Source of the DNA: Pseudopyrenochaeta lycopersici
Taxonomy: Eukaryota; Ascomycota; Dothideomycetes; Pleosporales; Pseudopyrenochaetaceae
Assembly (NCBI GenBank): GCA_003313425.1
Contig: NHZP01000012.1
Location: 806,001-870,000, forward strand
DNA: 64,000 bases
Direction of reading: 5' to 3'
Under the pieces are notes generated by a model. That model worked only from the letters and a program-made list of their open reading frames with translations, had not been told where the DNA came from and did no database searches. Shown one piece after another: positions 22,618 to 33,274 of the stretch (the first letter of the stretch is position 1; every line of letters starts with the position of its first letter). The position numbers and the translations under genes are program-made.

Positions 22618-22818
22618 GAGTGGAACTGAACTTTGATCCTGTGTACAAGCATGGCTCGGAACATGTTGCTAGAGATACTGAGAACGGTGGCAGTGGGTGA
22701 GATGGTGTAGAAGACCTGTTTCCAGGAGTACGGTAACAATAGTTCTATATGCATCACAGTGGAATTAGCTACATGCAAATTTTCGATTCCTCAACGCCTC
22801 CTACACGCATCCCCTTTT

Positions 22819-24197
22819 TCAATTGAAGGTAAAGTTCATAGTGCCATGCGTGTTTTGGGGACTGGCTATGACAGTTCGACCTGAGATTGGGCCGTTAAAC
22901 ACAGCGCCACCGTATGAAGCCTGCAGCGGGGTAGTCTCGTCGTATTGTGGATGTTCTTGAGGCGTTGTGCTGTTGGTATGTGTGTGTTCTTGAGGAGTGC
23001 TACCCGTGTATTGACGTGCTTCAGGGCTACTACCAGTGTGTTGGCGTGCTTGAAAGCTGCTACCATTGGTGTATGGTCGGTTTTCATCAGTATCGCCACC
23101 GACGTATGGTTGCTCTTGCCGGCTATTACCACCAGCGTATCGACGCTCTTCCTGATTACCGCCACTCGCCATTGGCGTACTATCCAGTTCGCTGACGCTT
23201 GAGAGCCTATGTCCACTCTCTTCAATCCACCTTCGCAGCACGCCCCTCACCTGACCGTAGCCAGCATCCCCTCTTCCGGTAAATTTGGTCATTGTGCGGT
23301 GGTTTGCGTTGATGCTGCAGTTATCATATGCAGGCAAAATCGCAGACTCTCGCTCCACAATTTTCCCAATCGTGTCGTTCATCTTGACAGCCTCGTAGAA
23401 GCAGTATATCTTGAGGTTCACACTGCCTCGCCGCAACATCTGCTGGAAGTCTTCTTCAGTCCTTTGCAGGTCTGCAGAACCAGGCTGCAGGTTGCCTAGG
23501 ATGTCACGGTTTGTGCCGCGAAACACATTGACGTATTTGGCTACGGTGCCTCCCCAATTCGCCAACTGCGACCCTCCATGGGGAGTGCCCATGAATATTA
23601 TTCCAAATGTACTAGACACAATGCTCGCCAAGTCTTGTCTTTTGCTGCTGAGGTTCAAGGCTTCCTCACATACCAACCCTCCAAGGCTGTGAGCGACGAA
23701 TATGATTGGTCGTTGGCCAACATTCGCGCGCTGATCGAGGACAGCATACGCCAGCGACTTTCCGTGGTCGTCCAGTCGGTTTGAGCTTGCGATAGTCCAA
23801 AAACGAACCACATCAGCGTCGTATCCAAAAGTCATGATCCGTGCCTGAGGGCAGTCTTGCGAGAGCAGTGCACTCGGCCAGAAGGTTTGGTTCCTGTGAG
23901 TCCAGGTCTTCTCGCGGTTCCCCGTAAGTCCATGGACGAAGATCAGGCTTAAAAATTATGTTCAGTAACAAAAAAAAAATATTGCTGTTGGTGCATCCAT
24001 ACTCAACGGTCGCGTTGGGGGGATCAGCGACGACTCTGATTCCTGTCGGTCCATCCGTTGCGTACCTAGAGTGCCATCAGTATCGGCCCCCAAACCCACC
24101 GAGATACTTACAGCTCACTGTCAATGCCGGCGTCGAGCTCCGTTCTCGCGCCAGAACGAGTTCCCAGTGGGCGCACTAGATTTCGCAAGGAAGGCAT
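22819..24197 (-). CDS. SesB-like alpha/beta hydrolase with C-terminal amyloid-type motif
   Basis: Exons 24197-24112, 24065-24003 and 23947-22819 give 425 residues; introns are 46 and 55 bp with GTAAGT and GTATGG donors. Residues 50-275 are an alpha/beta hydrolase of the DUF676/PGAP1-like lipase type. DLIFVHGLTGNREKTW is the oxyanion strand, VAHSLGG carries nucleophile Ser137, MGTPHGG follows, and NANHRTM carries probable catalytic His266. Residues about 315-387 are a repetitive polar linker with Q-x-R-x-Y-x-G-G-like units of 10-12 residues. Residues 400-425 begin FNGPISGRTVIA and end MNFTFN at the stop. This resembles the N-terminus of the adjacent NLR and the position of amyloid motifs in fungal cell-death effectors. 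Lipid or ester hydrolysis after assembly is the inferred action. The substrate is unknown. Confidence 0.85.
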
Positions 24198-24423
24198 ACT
24201 GGAAATTTCAACGATGACGAAGCCCACGACCAGTATTTACGGTGACAGCCTGATCGAATGCGCTGACATGAGGAGCAGGCTATGTCAATTGCTGCTGACA
24301 TGTGGAGCAAGGCTATGTCAATTGCGGCTGACCTGCAGCCAAGCAAGCTCACATTGCACATGAGTTCTTGTCTTTCTGCCTTCATATCAGCGACACTACT
24401 GCACAGACAATGCGACGGTCAAG
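24198..24423. promoter_or_regulatory. Shared divergent promoter of hydrolase and NLR genes
   Basis: Only 226 bp separate the two ATGs. The region contains two imperfect direct copies of GAGCAGGCTATGTCAATTGC at 24273 and 24305. GCTGACATG or GCTGACCTG occurs three times near 24262, 24294 and 24327. No clear TATA box. Co-regulation of both genes is likely but inferred. Confidence 0.55.
24273..24337. repeat. Direct repeat, two copies of about 32 bp
   Basis: Copies start with GAGCAGGCTATGTC at 24273 and GAGCAAGGCTATGTC at 24305 and continue through CAATTGC and GGCTGAC-type sequence. One base insertion and a few substitutions separate them. Confidence 0.75.
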
Positions 24424-27049
24424 ATGAGTGAGTTCCACGCGCCGATCAACGGTCACATAGCGGTAGCGGGGACCACTACCGCCGCTGGTGGAGTAACCAA
24501 CTTCAACATCAGCTGCCCGCCAACCCAAGGTATGCGCAACATGCGTTCTTAGTTGCACGCTAAATTTCGAAGAGCGAACCATTCGCCCACCATTCTCAAC
24601 TGTTCCATTCGCGCCGGACCCAGACTTCGTCAATCGACCTGAAATCCTCGCATGGGTGCACAACAAGTGCGCGAGACCTGGGGCGCGCGCAGCCCTCGTT
24701 GGCCTTGGTGGCGTAGGGTAACTCAACTTCCACTCGTTGTTCTATGAGAATATGCTGACAGCGCGAAGCAAGTCGGAGCTCGCCATCCAGTACGCCCATA
24801 AGCTTCGCGAGGTTACTCCACGGCCATTTGTTTTCTGGGTTTATGCCAGCAATAAGGCCCGCTTTGAGCAAGCATACAAGGACCTCGCGGACAGGCTTGA
24901 GCTTCCGAAGCGCCTCGACCCAAAAGCTGATGTTCTACAGCTGGTCAAAGACTGGCTGTGCGATGAATCAAACGGAAAATGGACGATGATCTTGGACAAT
25001 GTCGACGATATGGAAACTTTCTTCGGGGCGCAGCAACGGGAGCAGGATGGGGCAACACTGGCTGCATACCTTCCTCAAAGCTGTCACGGATCAATCCTGA
25101 TTACTTCCCGAAATAAGGACGCAGCATCTAGGCTCGCAGGTGGCTACAGTCATGTCAAAGAAGTCTTCGCGCTGGACGAAAGCAACGGCCTGCAGCTTCT
25201 CCGCAACAAGCTCCCAAACATGGCCATTGAAGAGGGCGCGGCAATAGATTTGTTACATGAGCTTGGCTGCATGCCTCTTGCCATCAGTCAGGCCACAGCG
25301 TACATCAACCGGCGAGCGCGCATGACAATAGAGGGCTATTTAAGCGACTTTCGCGCGAGCGACAAGACGCGAGAAAGCTTGCTCAATTGGAGTACACCAG
25401 ACCTCCGCCGAGATGGGAGCGCGTCTGATTCAGTGGTTACAACATGGCAGATATCGTTCGAGCGTATTCGCAGCGAGCGACCGTCGGCTGCAGACCTGCT
25501 TTCCTTAATGAGCTGCTTCAACCCCCAAAGCATTCCAGAGTCGATACTTCGAACGCATGCCAGGGCATCGACAAGCCTGAGCTGTGAAGCTGACTCTGAT
25601 AACGAGTTCAACGAAGATCTTGACATACTACGCTCATACTCCCTTATAACCGCAATAGCTAATAGCGATCTGTGTGAGATGCACCCTCTAGTGCAATTTT
25701 GCACCCGAATTTGGCTATCGTCTATCGGCGCTACGGACCGGTGGCAATGCACATTTATTAGCCTGATGGCAAACGAGTTTCCAGATGGTGCATTTGAAAA
25801 TTGGGTGAAGTGCCAGCAGCTTCTTCCGCATACCGAGCCACTTTACGATACTGAACCGAGCACAGACGAGTCTTTAAAGGCATGGACACAAGTGCTTACA
25901 AAGGCTGCGCGGTACTTGACTATGAAAGGAAGTTATAAGAAGGCGCAAGACATAGTGGAAAAGGCCCTAACAGCCAGGGAGCGTGTATATGGGGTGGATG
26001 ACGAAAGAACACTGGCGACCATGGACATTCTTGGCATTGCGTTGTCATGTCAATGCAAGTATGATGAAGCGGAAAAACTCAATCGGCGAACGCTGGCAGG
26101 GTGTGAGCAGGTGTTCGGATTTGAGCATCCCACAACGTTGTGGAGTGCAAATAATCTAGCAAGTGTGCTGTGGAACCAGAGGAAGCTCGAAGAAGCGGAG
26201 GCACTGTTCCTGCAAACGCTGCATAGTGTTGAGCAGATGCGAGGATTAACGCACCAGCAAACACTAACTTGCGTGAACAACTTAGCGAATGTGCTGAATG
26301 ACCAAGGTAAATTTGGAGAAGCCGAGTCACTGTTCCTGCGAGTGCTCCACGTGTATGAGAAGGAGCCAGGGTTACAGCACCAAGATACGCTCTCATGCAT
26401 GGATAACTTAGCCATAGCGCTGCAGAATCAGTGGAAGTCGGAGGAAGCGGAAAGCCTGCAGCGGACATCGTTGCAAGGGAGGAAAAAGGTGCTAGGGCTT
26501 GAGCACCCGCACACATTAGCAAGCATGAACAATCTAGCGACCACACTGCTAGATCAAGGGAAGTATGCGGAAGCGGAAACCCTGTATCATCAAGCGCTAG
26601 AATTGAGAGAAAAGTTACTGGGGCCGCAACACAAAGATACGTTGTCATCTGTGTACTGCCTCGCTTTTCTTTCACTGAAACTGAAGCGGTACGACGAAGC
26701 AGAATCCCTGTTCCAACGAGCGTGCAGTGGCTTTGAACGTCTATTCGGCTCGCAGCACGCAATGGTCCTTGCGTGCCGCAACGACATGTCGACTTTACAG
26801 AGTGAAGTAGGGCGTGATCAAAGCCAGCGCCGAGTTGTAAACTGGGAAGGAATTGGACGACAGACCACCCTGACAGAAGATCGGTGGGCACCAACAAGCA
26901 ACAGCAACAAAGTAATTCCACAGTTCGAAGAATCTCTGGTTCATGTTTCTCATGCGAACCATGGATTTGCGTCAGCAAACAACAAGCAGAACGACAAGCG
27001 AAAGTCATTTTTCACGCGCATTAAGGGGAAGCTACGCAGAGAAACTTGA
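24424..27049 (+). CDS. NB-ARC/TPR NOD-like receptor with N-terminal amyloid-type motif
   Basis: Join 24424-24529, 24573-24717 and 24769-27049 gives 843 residues. Exon 1 alone encodes residues 1-35, including FHAPINGHIAVAG and GGVTNFNI, which resemble the hydrolase C-terminus. FAPDPDFVNRPEIL leads into the NB-ARC domain. GLGGVGKS (79-86) is the P-loop, with the second intron splitting Gly84. MILDNVDD (157-164) is Walker B, ITSR (195-198) is the sensor strand, GCMPLA (250-255) is the GLPLA motif and MHPLVQ (388-393) is the MHD-like motif. Residues about 455-760 are some seven 42-residue TPRs of kinesin-light-chain type with A-x-x-L...HP-TL signatures. On ligand binding it should oligomerise and template amyloid assembly of the effector. 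The ligand is unknown. Confidence 0.88.
25880..26790 (+). repeat. TPR-coding 126-bp repeats within NLR gene
   Basis: Successive 42-codon units share features such as GAAGCGGA(A/G) for the E-A-E core and a CAC-x-x-ACA-type H-x-x-T-L segment. Units are diverged at DNA level, so no very recent duplication is evident. Confidence 0.65.
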
Positions 27050-28003
27050 CAAGTATAGTAATCTATAGATCTTACTCTAAACTTGGTCTAAATTAAATCT
27101 TTACTGCATATCCAACTGCCATAATCATAATTGGTTGGCGCTACGTTCCGGGCTTGTTTTGCTACCCGTAGTTATCCTGTTCACGCACCTCAAATCTCTT
27201 TTAGATGAAGGGACAGGAAAACAATGTATTATCTGCTCATGCTGTGCATGTCTGTTGCATAAATGCTGTATTCAAGGGATGTCACGGGGGCCTATCGCCA
27301 CGACTCTGCTTTGGACGTCGTAAGGACCATTGATGTAGACACCGTTACGCTTGATTCTGTATTCGATGCCAATACAGGGTGGTATAGGTATTTGGGAATA
27401 CCCATAGCTTGATGTTATCAGTAAAAACTTCAACTCTCGTGTCAAACCAGAAGTATTTATGAGAATGCGAGTTCTAGATATAGGCTCAAATATATCTTGA
27501 TCGTTCACATCTCGTGCATGTGGTTTATTATAACACCCAACTTCGCTCTATCATATTTGGTCCCCAATTAGTATTGTAACATAGTGGATATAAGTGTACT
27601 CGATATTCGGAATCAGAGGAAATGTGCAAGTGATGCGCCAACTGGGTCTAACGAGCAACCGCGTCCAGGCAGAGCTAGATCGTTCAAGCAATACATGATG
27701 AGTTCTAGTGAGAAGGAAGGACCAACCACATGGCTCGGTCTAGCGAAATAGCGTATGTGTTCTCAATTCAAGCATGACTTGGTGTGGCTAACTGAGTTGA
27801 CGCGATGTCGCCTCCACGCGTCGCGGACAAACCGCTGAAAACATCGAGGGATTCAGGTTTCTAGGCCTCTCCGCAGGCACGTTGCAGCTGAATCTCCAAG
27901 ATACGCCCACTCCATTGAATACTATTTTTTACAATTTCTGTAGGAATACGAAACCCTGTTTACTAATTGTGCTGTGATAGTCTCGACAAAGCAGTTGATA
28001 ATT
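27050..28003. other. Intergenic region
   Basis: About 950 bp downstream of the NLR gene. No supportable gene. The last part (27920-28003) may be remnant 5' sequence of the pseudogene that follows. Confidence 0.4.
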
Positions 28004-28374
28004 ATGATCCGGACAGCGCCGCTTGCACCTAAGGTGTGCCAGCAAGTGTGAGCAGAGTTCCGCCGTATCTATGTGAGCGAGCCGGACAACACCGTATGGC
28101 TCAAGGATAACGAAGTCATATATCATCTCGATGTATTTCCCCCTGGACGGAATATTGCCAACATGGCAGGAAGGACTTTGCCGCGCATATCACCACTACG
28201 AGCTTAGATGCGTGGCTTGAGCGAGTCATCTCGCCCGCGGAGCTCATCAGATTCCTGATTGAAGCACCTGAAGTTCATATCAACATCATAGATGTAAATT
28301 GGGTAGTGGACGATGAGGCAATATATATATTCAAGCTATTTTTGATTGCCGAAGTTCCTGGGTCGAGTATCTGA
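28004..28374 (+). pseudogene. Broken 2EXR/F-box-like gene
   Basis: PKVCQQV, a stop, then AEFRRIYVSEPD matches the second conserved block of the family (CRQVRxEFLPIY). The arginine codon of that block appears to have become TGA. The frame then stays open to about 28170 and must shift by +1 to continue through SLDAWLERVISPAEL and FLIEAPEVHINIID to the TGA at 28372. The first E-x-R-N block is missing. One nonsense change and one frameshift are thus visible. It is the second of five relatives in the window. Confidence 0.65.
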
Positions 28375-28755
28375 ATCATGGTGTGGCACAGATTGCATTG
28401 GTGACTAGGAGACTAGACCGCGCCGACTATAGACTCGGGCGCTCAGAATTTTAAGTGATTCTTAGCGGGAACTCCTCCGCGTCTTGGGTCATGGATGCGA
28501 GGAGTGTTGATATTCCTACCGCGGTTACCTTTTACAAGAGCTAGGACTAGCTACACAAGAGCATAGTGGGATGTCATTCTAGTTAGGGGTGCGATCCAGC
28601 GTGAACAGTGGATCTGTGACGTGGCACGGGATAGAGGAGAACTGTTAGGCTGCTAAGGAAGTCTTCTGTCCGCGCCATGCTCTTTGATATGTTTTACAAT
28701 GCCAATCAGTAATGAGTGTTTTCGATTACACTCTAGGTGGTTATGTTTTCGTTAA
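28375..28755. other. Intergenic region
   Basis: About 380 bp between a pseudogene and the 3' end of an MFS gene. Nothing recognised. Confidence 0.4.
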
Positions 28756-30364
28756 TCACAGCGGCTCAGTAGTTGCTGTCGCTACTCCGGCGCCCTCCTC
28801 ATTCGCCTCTACTTCCACAGCCTTCTTCCTCGCATCCCGTTTCTGCATGAAAGCAATAGCCCCTGTAATGATACCCTGAGCAACGAACGCACACACCGTG
28901 AAGATGAATCCCTTCCGGAATTTGGGTGAGTCGACTTGTGGATACGTCAAGAGTGGTACCCAGGCGTTGAACGCATATCCCATGCTGTTCATAATACCGA
29001 TAACAATCGCCCTCTCTTCTGCATCTGCACCACAAATCTCGTTCGCCCAGGACATACTAAGAGGCCCATATGGAACTGAGGCACGCTGCAGGAAAAACGC
29101 AAACCACTTCAACCCCGTCGGGATGCTCCATATAGCAAGGCATAGCGCAGAGAAGAGACCAAGGACTGTGGATATGCTCATAATGCGCGCGCGATGCCGT
29201 ATAGCATCGCTTATAATGGCAAGGGATACGGTGAGGACTAATTGAATTGCCGATGCGCCGGTTGGGATGATGTTTATCTTTTCAACTGAAGTCCCTCGCG
29301 ATTTGAGCCACAGAGAAAATGGATTTACACTGCTGGATGGCCAAAGATTGATGAAAATGATATATAGAATCGTTAGAAGATAAACGTGCCATCGTCCAAA
29401 AATTCGCTTGAATGCTGAGCGCCCGAGGCGCGCTCGAGGTGCGCGACCGGCTTTGAGCATGCGATCTTTGGCTAATGCACGATCCTGCGAGTTTTAATCA
29501 GTTTTGTCATCAGCCAGAAGGATTGTTCAGTCGACTTACGTCTTCAGTAAGGTAGAACGCGCGAGTGTTTTCTGGAAGATCCGGGAGGAGGAAGAAGCCA
29601 GCGATGCAAATCGGTGCGCTGATGACACCATCCATGATCTTTCATGGTTAGTATATTCGCAACTGCCAAGATAGCAGAGCACTCACAAATAACCACTGCC
29701 ACCCTGCAAACCCATGGACCCCGTTGAGACCTTTGTATACCGCTGCTTGAAGGTACCCTGAAAACATGCTCGCAGCGGCCGAGCTAGCATGGAAGATACA
29801 TGCCCGTTTTCCAAGCTCAGATGGCTTATACCACGAGCCCAAGATGGTGTGTGCAGCTGGGTAGAAGATTGATTCCGCCAATCCAATGAAGAAGCGAATA
29901 GCAATGACATGATTGCTCGTTTTCGCCGCTGCAAGGCAGAACGTCAACATTGTCCAAACCAACTCACAACTTGGCACCCAAATACTGGGCCGCACTTTTG
30001 TGAGTACAATTTGACTTGGGATCTGGCCGATAACATAGCCGACTGTCCACGCGGTGTCGATGAGATTGATCTCGTTCTTGTTCATCTGAAGATCTTCCTT
30101 CATGCCGCTAACAAAGGCGTTGCTAATGTTCGTTTGGTCGAGATTCTTGATGAAATAACCGAGGGACAGCATTGTGATGAGATAAATGTCGAGCTTTTGG
30201 ATGAATTTGCGCTCCTCGTGCGTGCGATCGGGTTCGTAATCCCATACGTAAGCCCACCATGGTACGTTCTTTTTGACCGGCTCTGATAACAGCGAAGTAT
30301 TGGTCGGACTCGGTGATGACACTTCTGCCTCAAACTTCTTGTTTAAAGCTGTATCAGACGCCAT
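28756..30364 (-). CDS. MFS permease, anion:cation symporter (allantoate/pantothenate-type)
   Basis: Exons 30364-29687, 29638-29540 and 29484-28756 give 501 residues; introns of 48 and 55 bp are in phase. The ATG at 30364 (MASDTALNKKFEAE) is the first in frame. Residues 70-85 (RKFIQKLDIYLITMLS, then GYFIKNLDQTNISNAFVSG) are the hallmark start of Dal5/Fen2-type ACS transporters. GSWYKPSELGKRACIF follows TM5. SWANEICG, GIMNSMGYAFNAWVPLLTYP and SPKFRKGF mark the C-terminal half and are closest to Fen2/Liz1-like pantothenate carriers. It should import a small carboxylate such as pantothenate, allantoate or nicotinate by proton symport. The exact substrate is not resolved. Confidence 0.85.
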
Positions 30365-32472
30365 GATGAGTTCGAGCAGATGCAATAGCAACGATCGAGC
30401 ACCGAGAAAGAAGGTAACGCTATCATTCTCGAGCCATGTCGTGCCTTTGTATCTGACTTTGGGCGGCGGCAAAAGTTCGGGATGTCTCTATACATGCTTG
30501 GAATTGCGCGAGATTCTTCTTCAGGGGTTATATCCTATGCCCGTCGGCTGCGCTCAACCGTCTCCGTGTCAACGCGAGCGTTCGCCCATGCGATGCGCGC
30601 CTTTGCGCAGGACGTGGCTGTACGAAGCCTGACAAGGCTAGAAGCTTGGTATACATGTGGAGTGCTTGAATGTCTAAGTGGCCGTTGGAACAGAGTTGTG
30701 GGGTTCGCCGTCATCCCTGGCACGGATGAGGTGCTCGAAAATGCAGGGTTCAGACGGAAGCTTATCATTGGGCAAGCGCCATGGTCACAAAATTGGACGA
30801 CAATGATCTTTCTCGATCATCCTGAGTACAAAAAAAGTTTAAGAGATATTTTAATAGTCATATATACTGCTAACTGACAAGGTGAGCAGTGGGATAACAA
30901 GCGAGAAGATAGAGGCCCATCCTTTCACGTGCTGGCAACCAATCTCGATTCTGCGTTACATTCAACAGCTCAGCCCAATTCGCTCAAGAACTTCACAGGA
31001 TATGGAGATGATGAAACACAGCCTGCGCATTTTGGAAAGCGGCTTGTGAAATTGGTACATGATGGTTGCACAAAGGCGATGTCGAACAGGCGGCGACATA
31101 CTCAACATACAATACACCTTACCGACCGATAGCTCTCAGGATTTCTCTCGACTACCCCGGATTATACCTACTGTGTATGCAAAGCTAGTACACTGAGAAG
31201 ACAAGACTATGCAACGACCTGCCAGCGTCGAAGAGAGATCGGCACCCGATTCGCGAATTGATGCAGTTTGCCTGCTGTGCATTGCGGAGCGCCATCCACA
31301 TGCCATATAGTCGTGGGTAGAGAATAACTGAATTGGTATGATTGCATAGACACACAGAGCCATAACTAGAAAAAGAAAATTTGACCCCGCAGTCAGTCCT
31401 CCGCCTGAACATGACCAAGTTATCACTGATATTAGACAAGAGAGATCCATGGCGACTAAAACGGGAAGTATGAGCGCCATAAAAATAAATAGCACTTTCT
31501 TGCGCAGTTTTCGTGTTTTATCACAAGTGTGCAACCTTTCAGAGCGAAGTATCGTTTGTTGTATATACCGAACGCCGGAGTCTGCGTTATAATCCTCGAC
31601 TTGGCAGGCTCACTCGAATTATTCGCTGTTACCAAGCAGCTCCGCCTATGTTGATTTGCCTCGTTCAAATCCGTGAGTTCGCGCGCTGCAATTGAGATGA
31701 GCTCTGCAAGCGACGCCACGTGGACAAGCACGAACCCACGCTCCCCTCAAGTCTCCATATTCTTCTTATATACATCGACTCTTCATTGCCGCTTGTCTGC
31801 ATAAATTGCTCAATCTTTCGCAGCCAGTCTCAATTGTATTATCCTTGGCCTGCTTCCTGTATGGCAAAACGACCGACTAACATTCTAAACATCAGTTTCC
31901 AATGGCGTGCGGGAAATCAAGTGCTTTGAACTGGCTTTGTGCGTAAACTCATTTAATATATGTAATAAATGACATATAAAACTCGGTTATTCATGGTCGG
32001 TGAAGAAGGTAGTGGATGGCATTGTTTTACTTCTTTTGTTACGATGACTCTCGTTGACGGCATCACCAAGAACTTTCCAGTGGCGTCAACAACAAAAATA
32101 GAGTTCAGTCCGTCATTTTGGCTTATTTCCTTTTTTCTCCGGAGGTGCAAGATGGGAGGATATCGATCAAGACTGCGGCCAGTTCAATCGAGGCGAGATT
32201 GTACGCATGGTCTTTGCAAACAGGCCATTGATCGCAATGGGCCTCCGTAACAATATGCACAACTTAGATAGTCCAAGGATTTGAAGGACCGTTGTCGAGA
32301 TCACTCGTGTCTTAACACCACAGTAATGCAGAGGGAGTTCAGAACAACGGCAAATCGTGGAAGAGGCACAGGCCTCTTGCTTGGCGCGCTAGGCAACCAG
32401 CCTCCTAATTCCCTCCCACCTAAGTTGCCCGCTTTCGTATCAAAACGAATCTAAGCCGCACACCCCGCAGTA
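30365..32472. other. Long intergenic region
   Basis: About 2.1 kb without a gene I can defend. An open frame on the minus strand at 31136-31534 encodes two hydrophobic stretches (VLFIFMALILPVLVAMDL and FLFLVMALCVYAIIP), but it lacks an upstream ATG. A plus-strand frame at 30482-30877 resembles nothing known to me. Both could be gene fossils. Confidence 0.4.
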
Positions 32473-33274
32473 ATGCCGACTACTCATCGCGTGGCTAGTT
32501 CGGCTCCAGATCTATTTTTTTCGTTGTCGCCAGGTGCGTTTAGAACCTTCCCCCACTTGACTGTAATGTAACGTCGAGCTAGAGCTACGTAATCATGTTT
32601 ACTGCTACGTCCTCGATACCATCCAGGCTAGCTCTAACACTATCGAGTACTATGAAGTCACGACATCCAGGCGAGAAAGTTTCTCTGACCTTCTTGCTCT
32701 TCTGCGCGTCTCGCATCAAATACGTTGCGAGCTTCTGCCTCTCATAGTCAAGGGCCAAACCATCCGCATCCACCTTCGTCACATCCCTGCATTCATGGGA
32801 TCAACGCTCTCCCATAATGTATTTAACTCTGAAATCTCCGTTGAAATTCCTTTCACGATGGAAATCCCCCTGAACGGATTACCAGGTTCTCTTACGTCAA
32901 TGGACGCCGATATCACATCTTTTCTTAAGCTCGTGTTCGAACGACCCAATGTTCAAATCAATTTTACAGGATCCTGGGAGCCTACTTGGTTCAATGGTAT
33001 GAACCCTAGGCACTTGAGTGATAGACTTCAAGATTTGAACCGCATTTTCTCATTCGAGAATCGAGCAGCCTGGAAGGATGCGCTGAACAGTTCGATAGCT
33101 CGCGTTGAATTTTCGGAAACACTAAAACATGGCGTGTTCAAAGCAGAAATGGACATAATCTTACGAAAAGACGCCCAGAAACCTCTCCTTCAGGATCTCG
33201 GGTTTCATGAACGATGCTCGGACAATCCGCGACATCGAGAGTGGATTTTTGTTAACATCTCAACTGAATGGTGA
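32473..33274 (+). CDS. 2EXR/F-box-like protein, 250 aa
   Basis: Join 32473-32533 and 32583-33274; the 49-bp intron starts GTGCGT, has a TTGACT branch site and ends CTAG. It splits the Glu codon of SPELRNHVYCYVLD, the first conserved block. ALLRVSHQIRCELLPLI is the second block. The remainder (about 170 residues) has no other recognised motif and probably forms the variable C-terminal part of the family. No signal peptide. Without the short first exon the domain would be incomplete, which supports the intron. Function is unknown; a role as an adaptor is only guessed from the F-box-like start. Confidence 0.7.

Noticed and set aside
26079..27008. A 309-residue minus-strand protein
   Set aside because: Shadow of the TPR-coding repeats of the NLR gene; its repeats simply mirror them.
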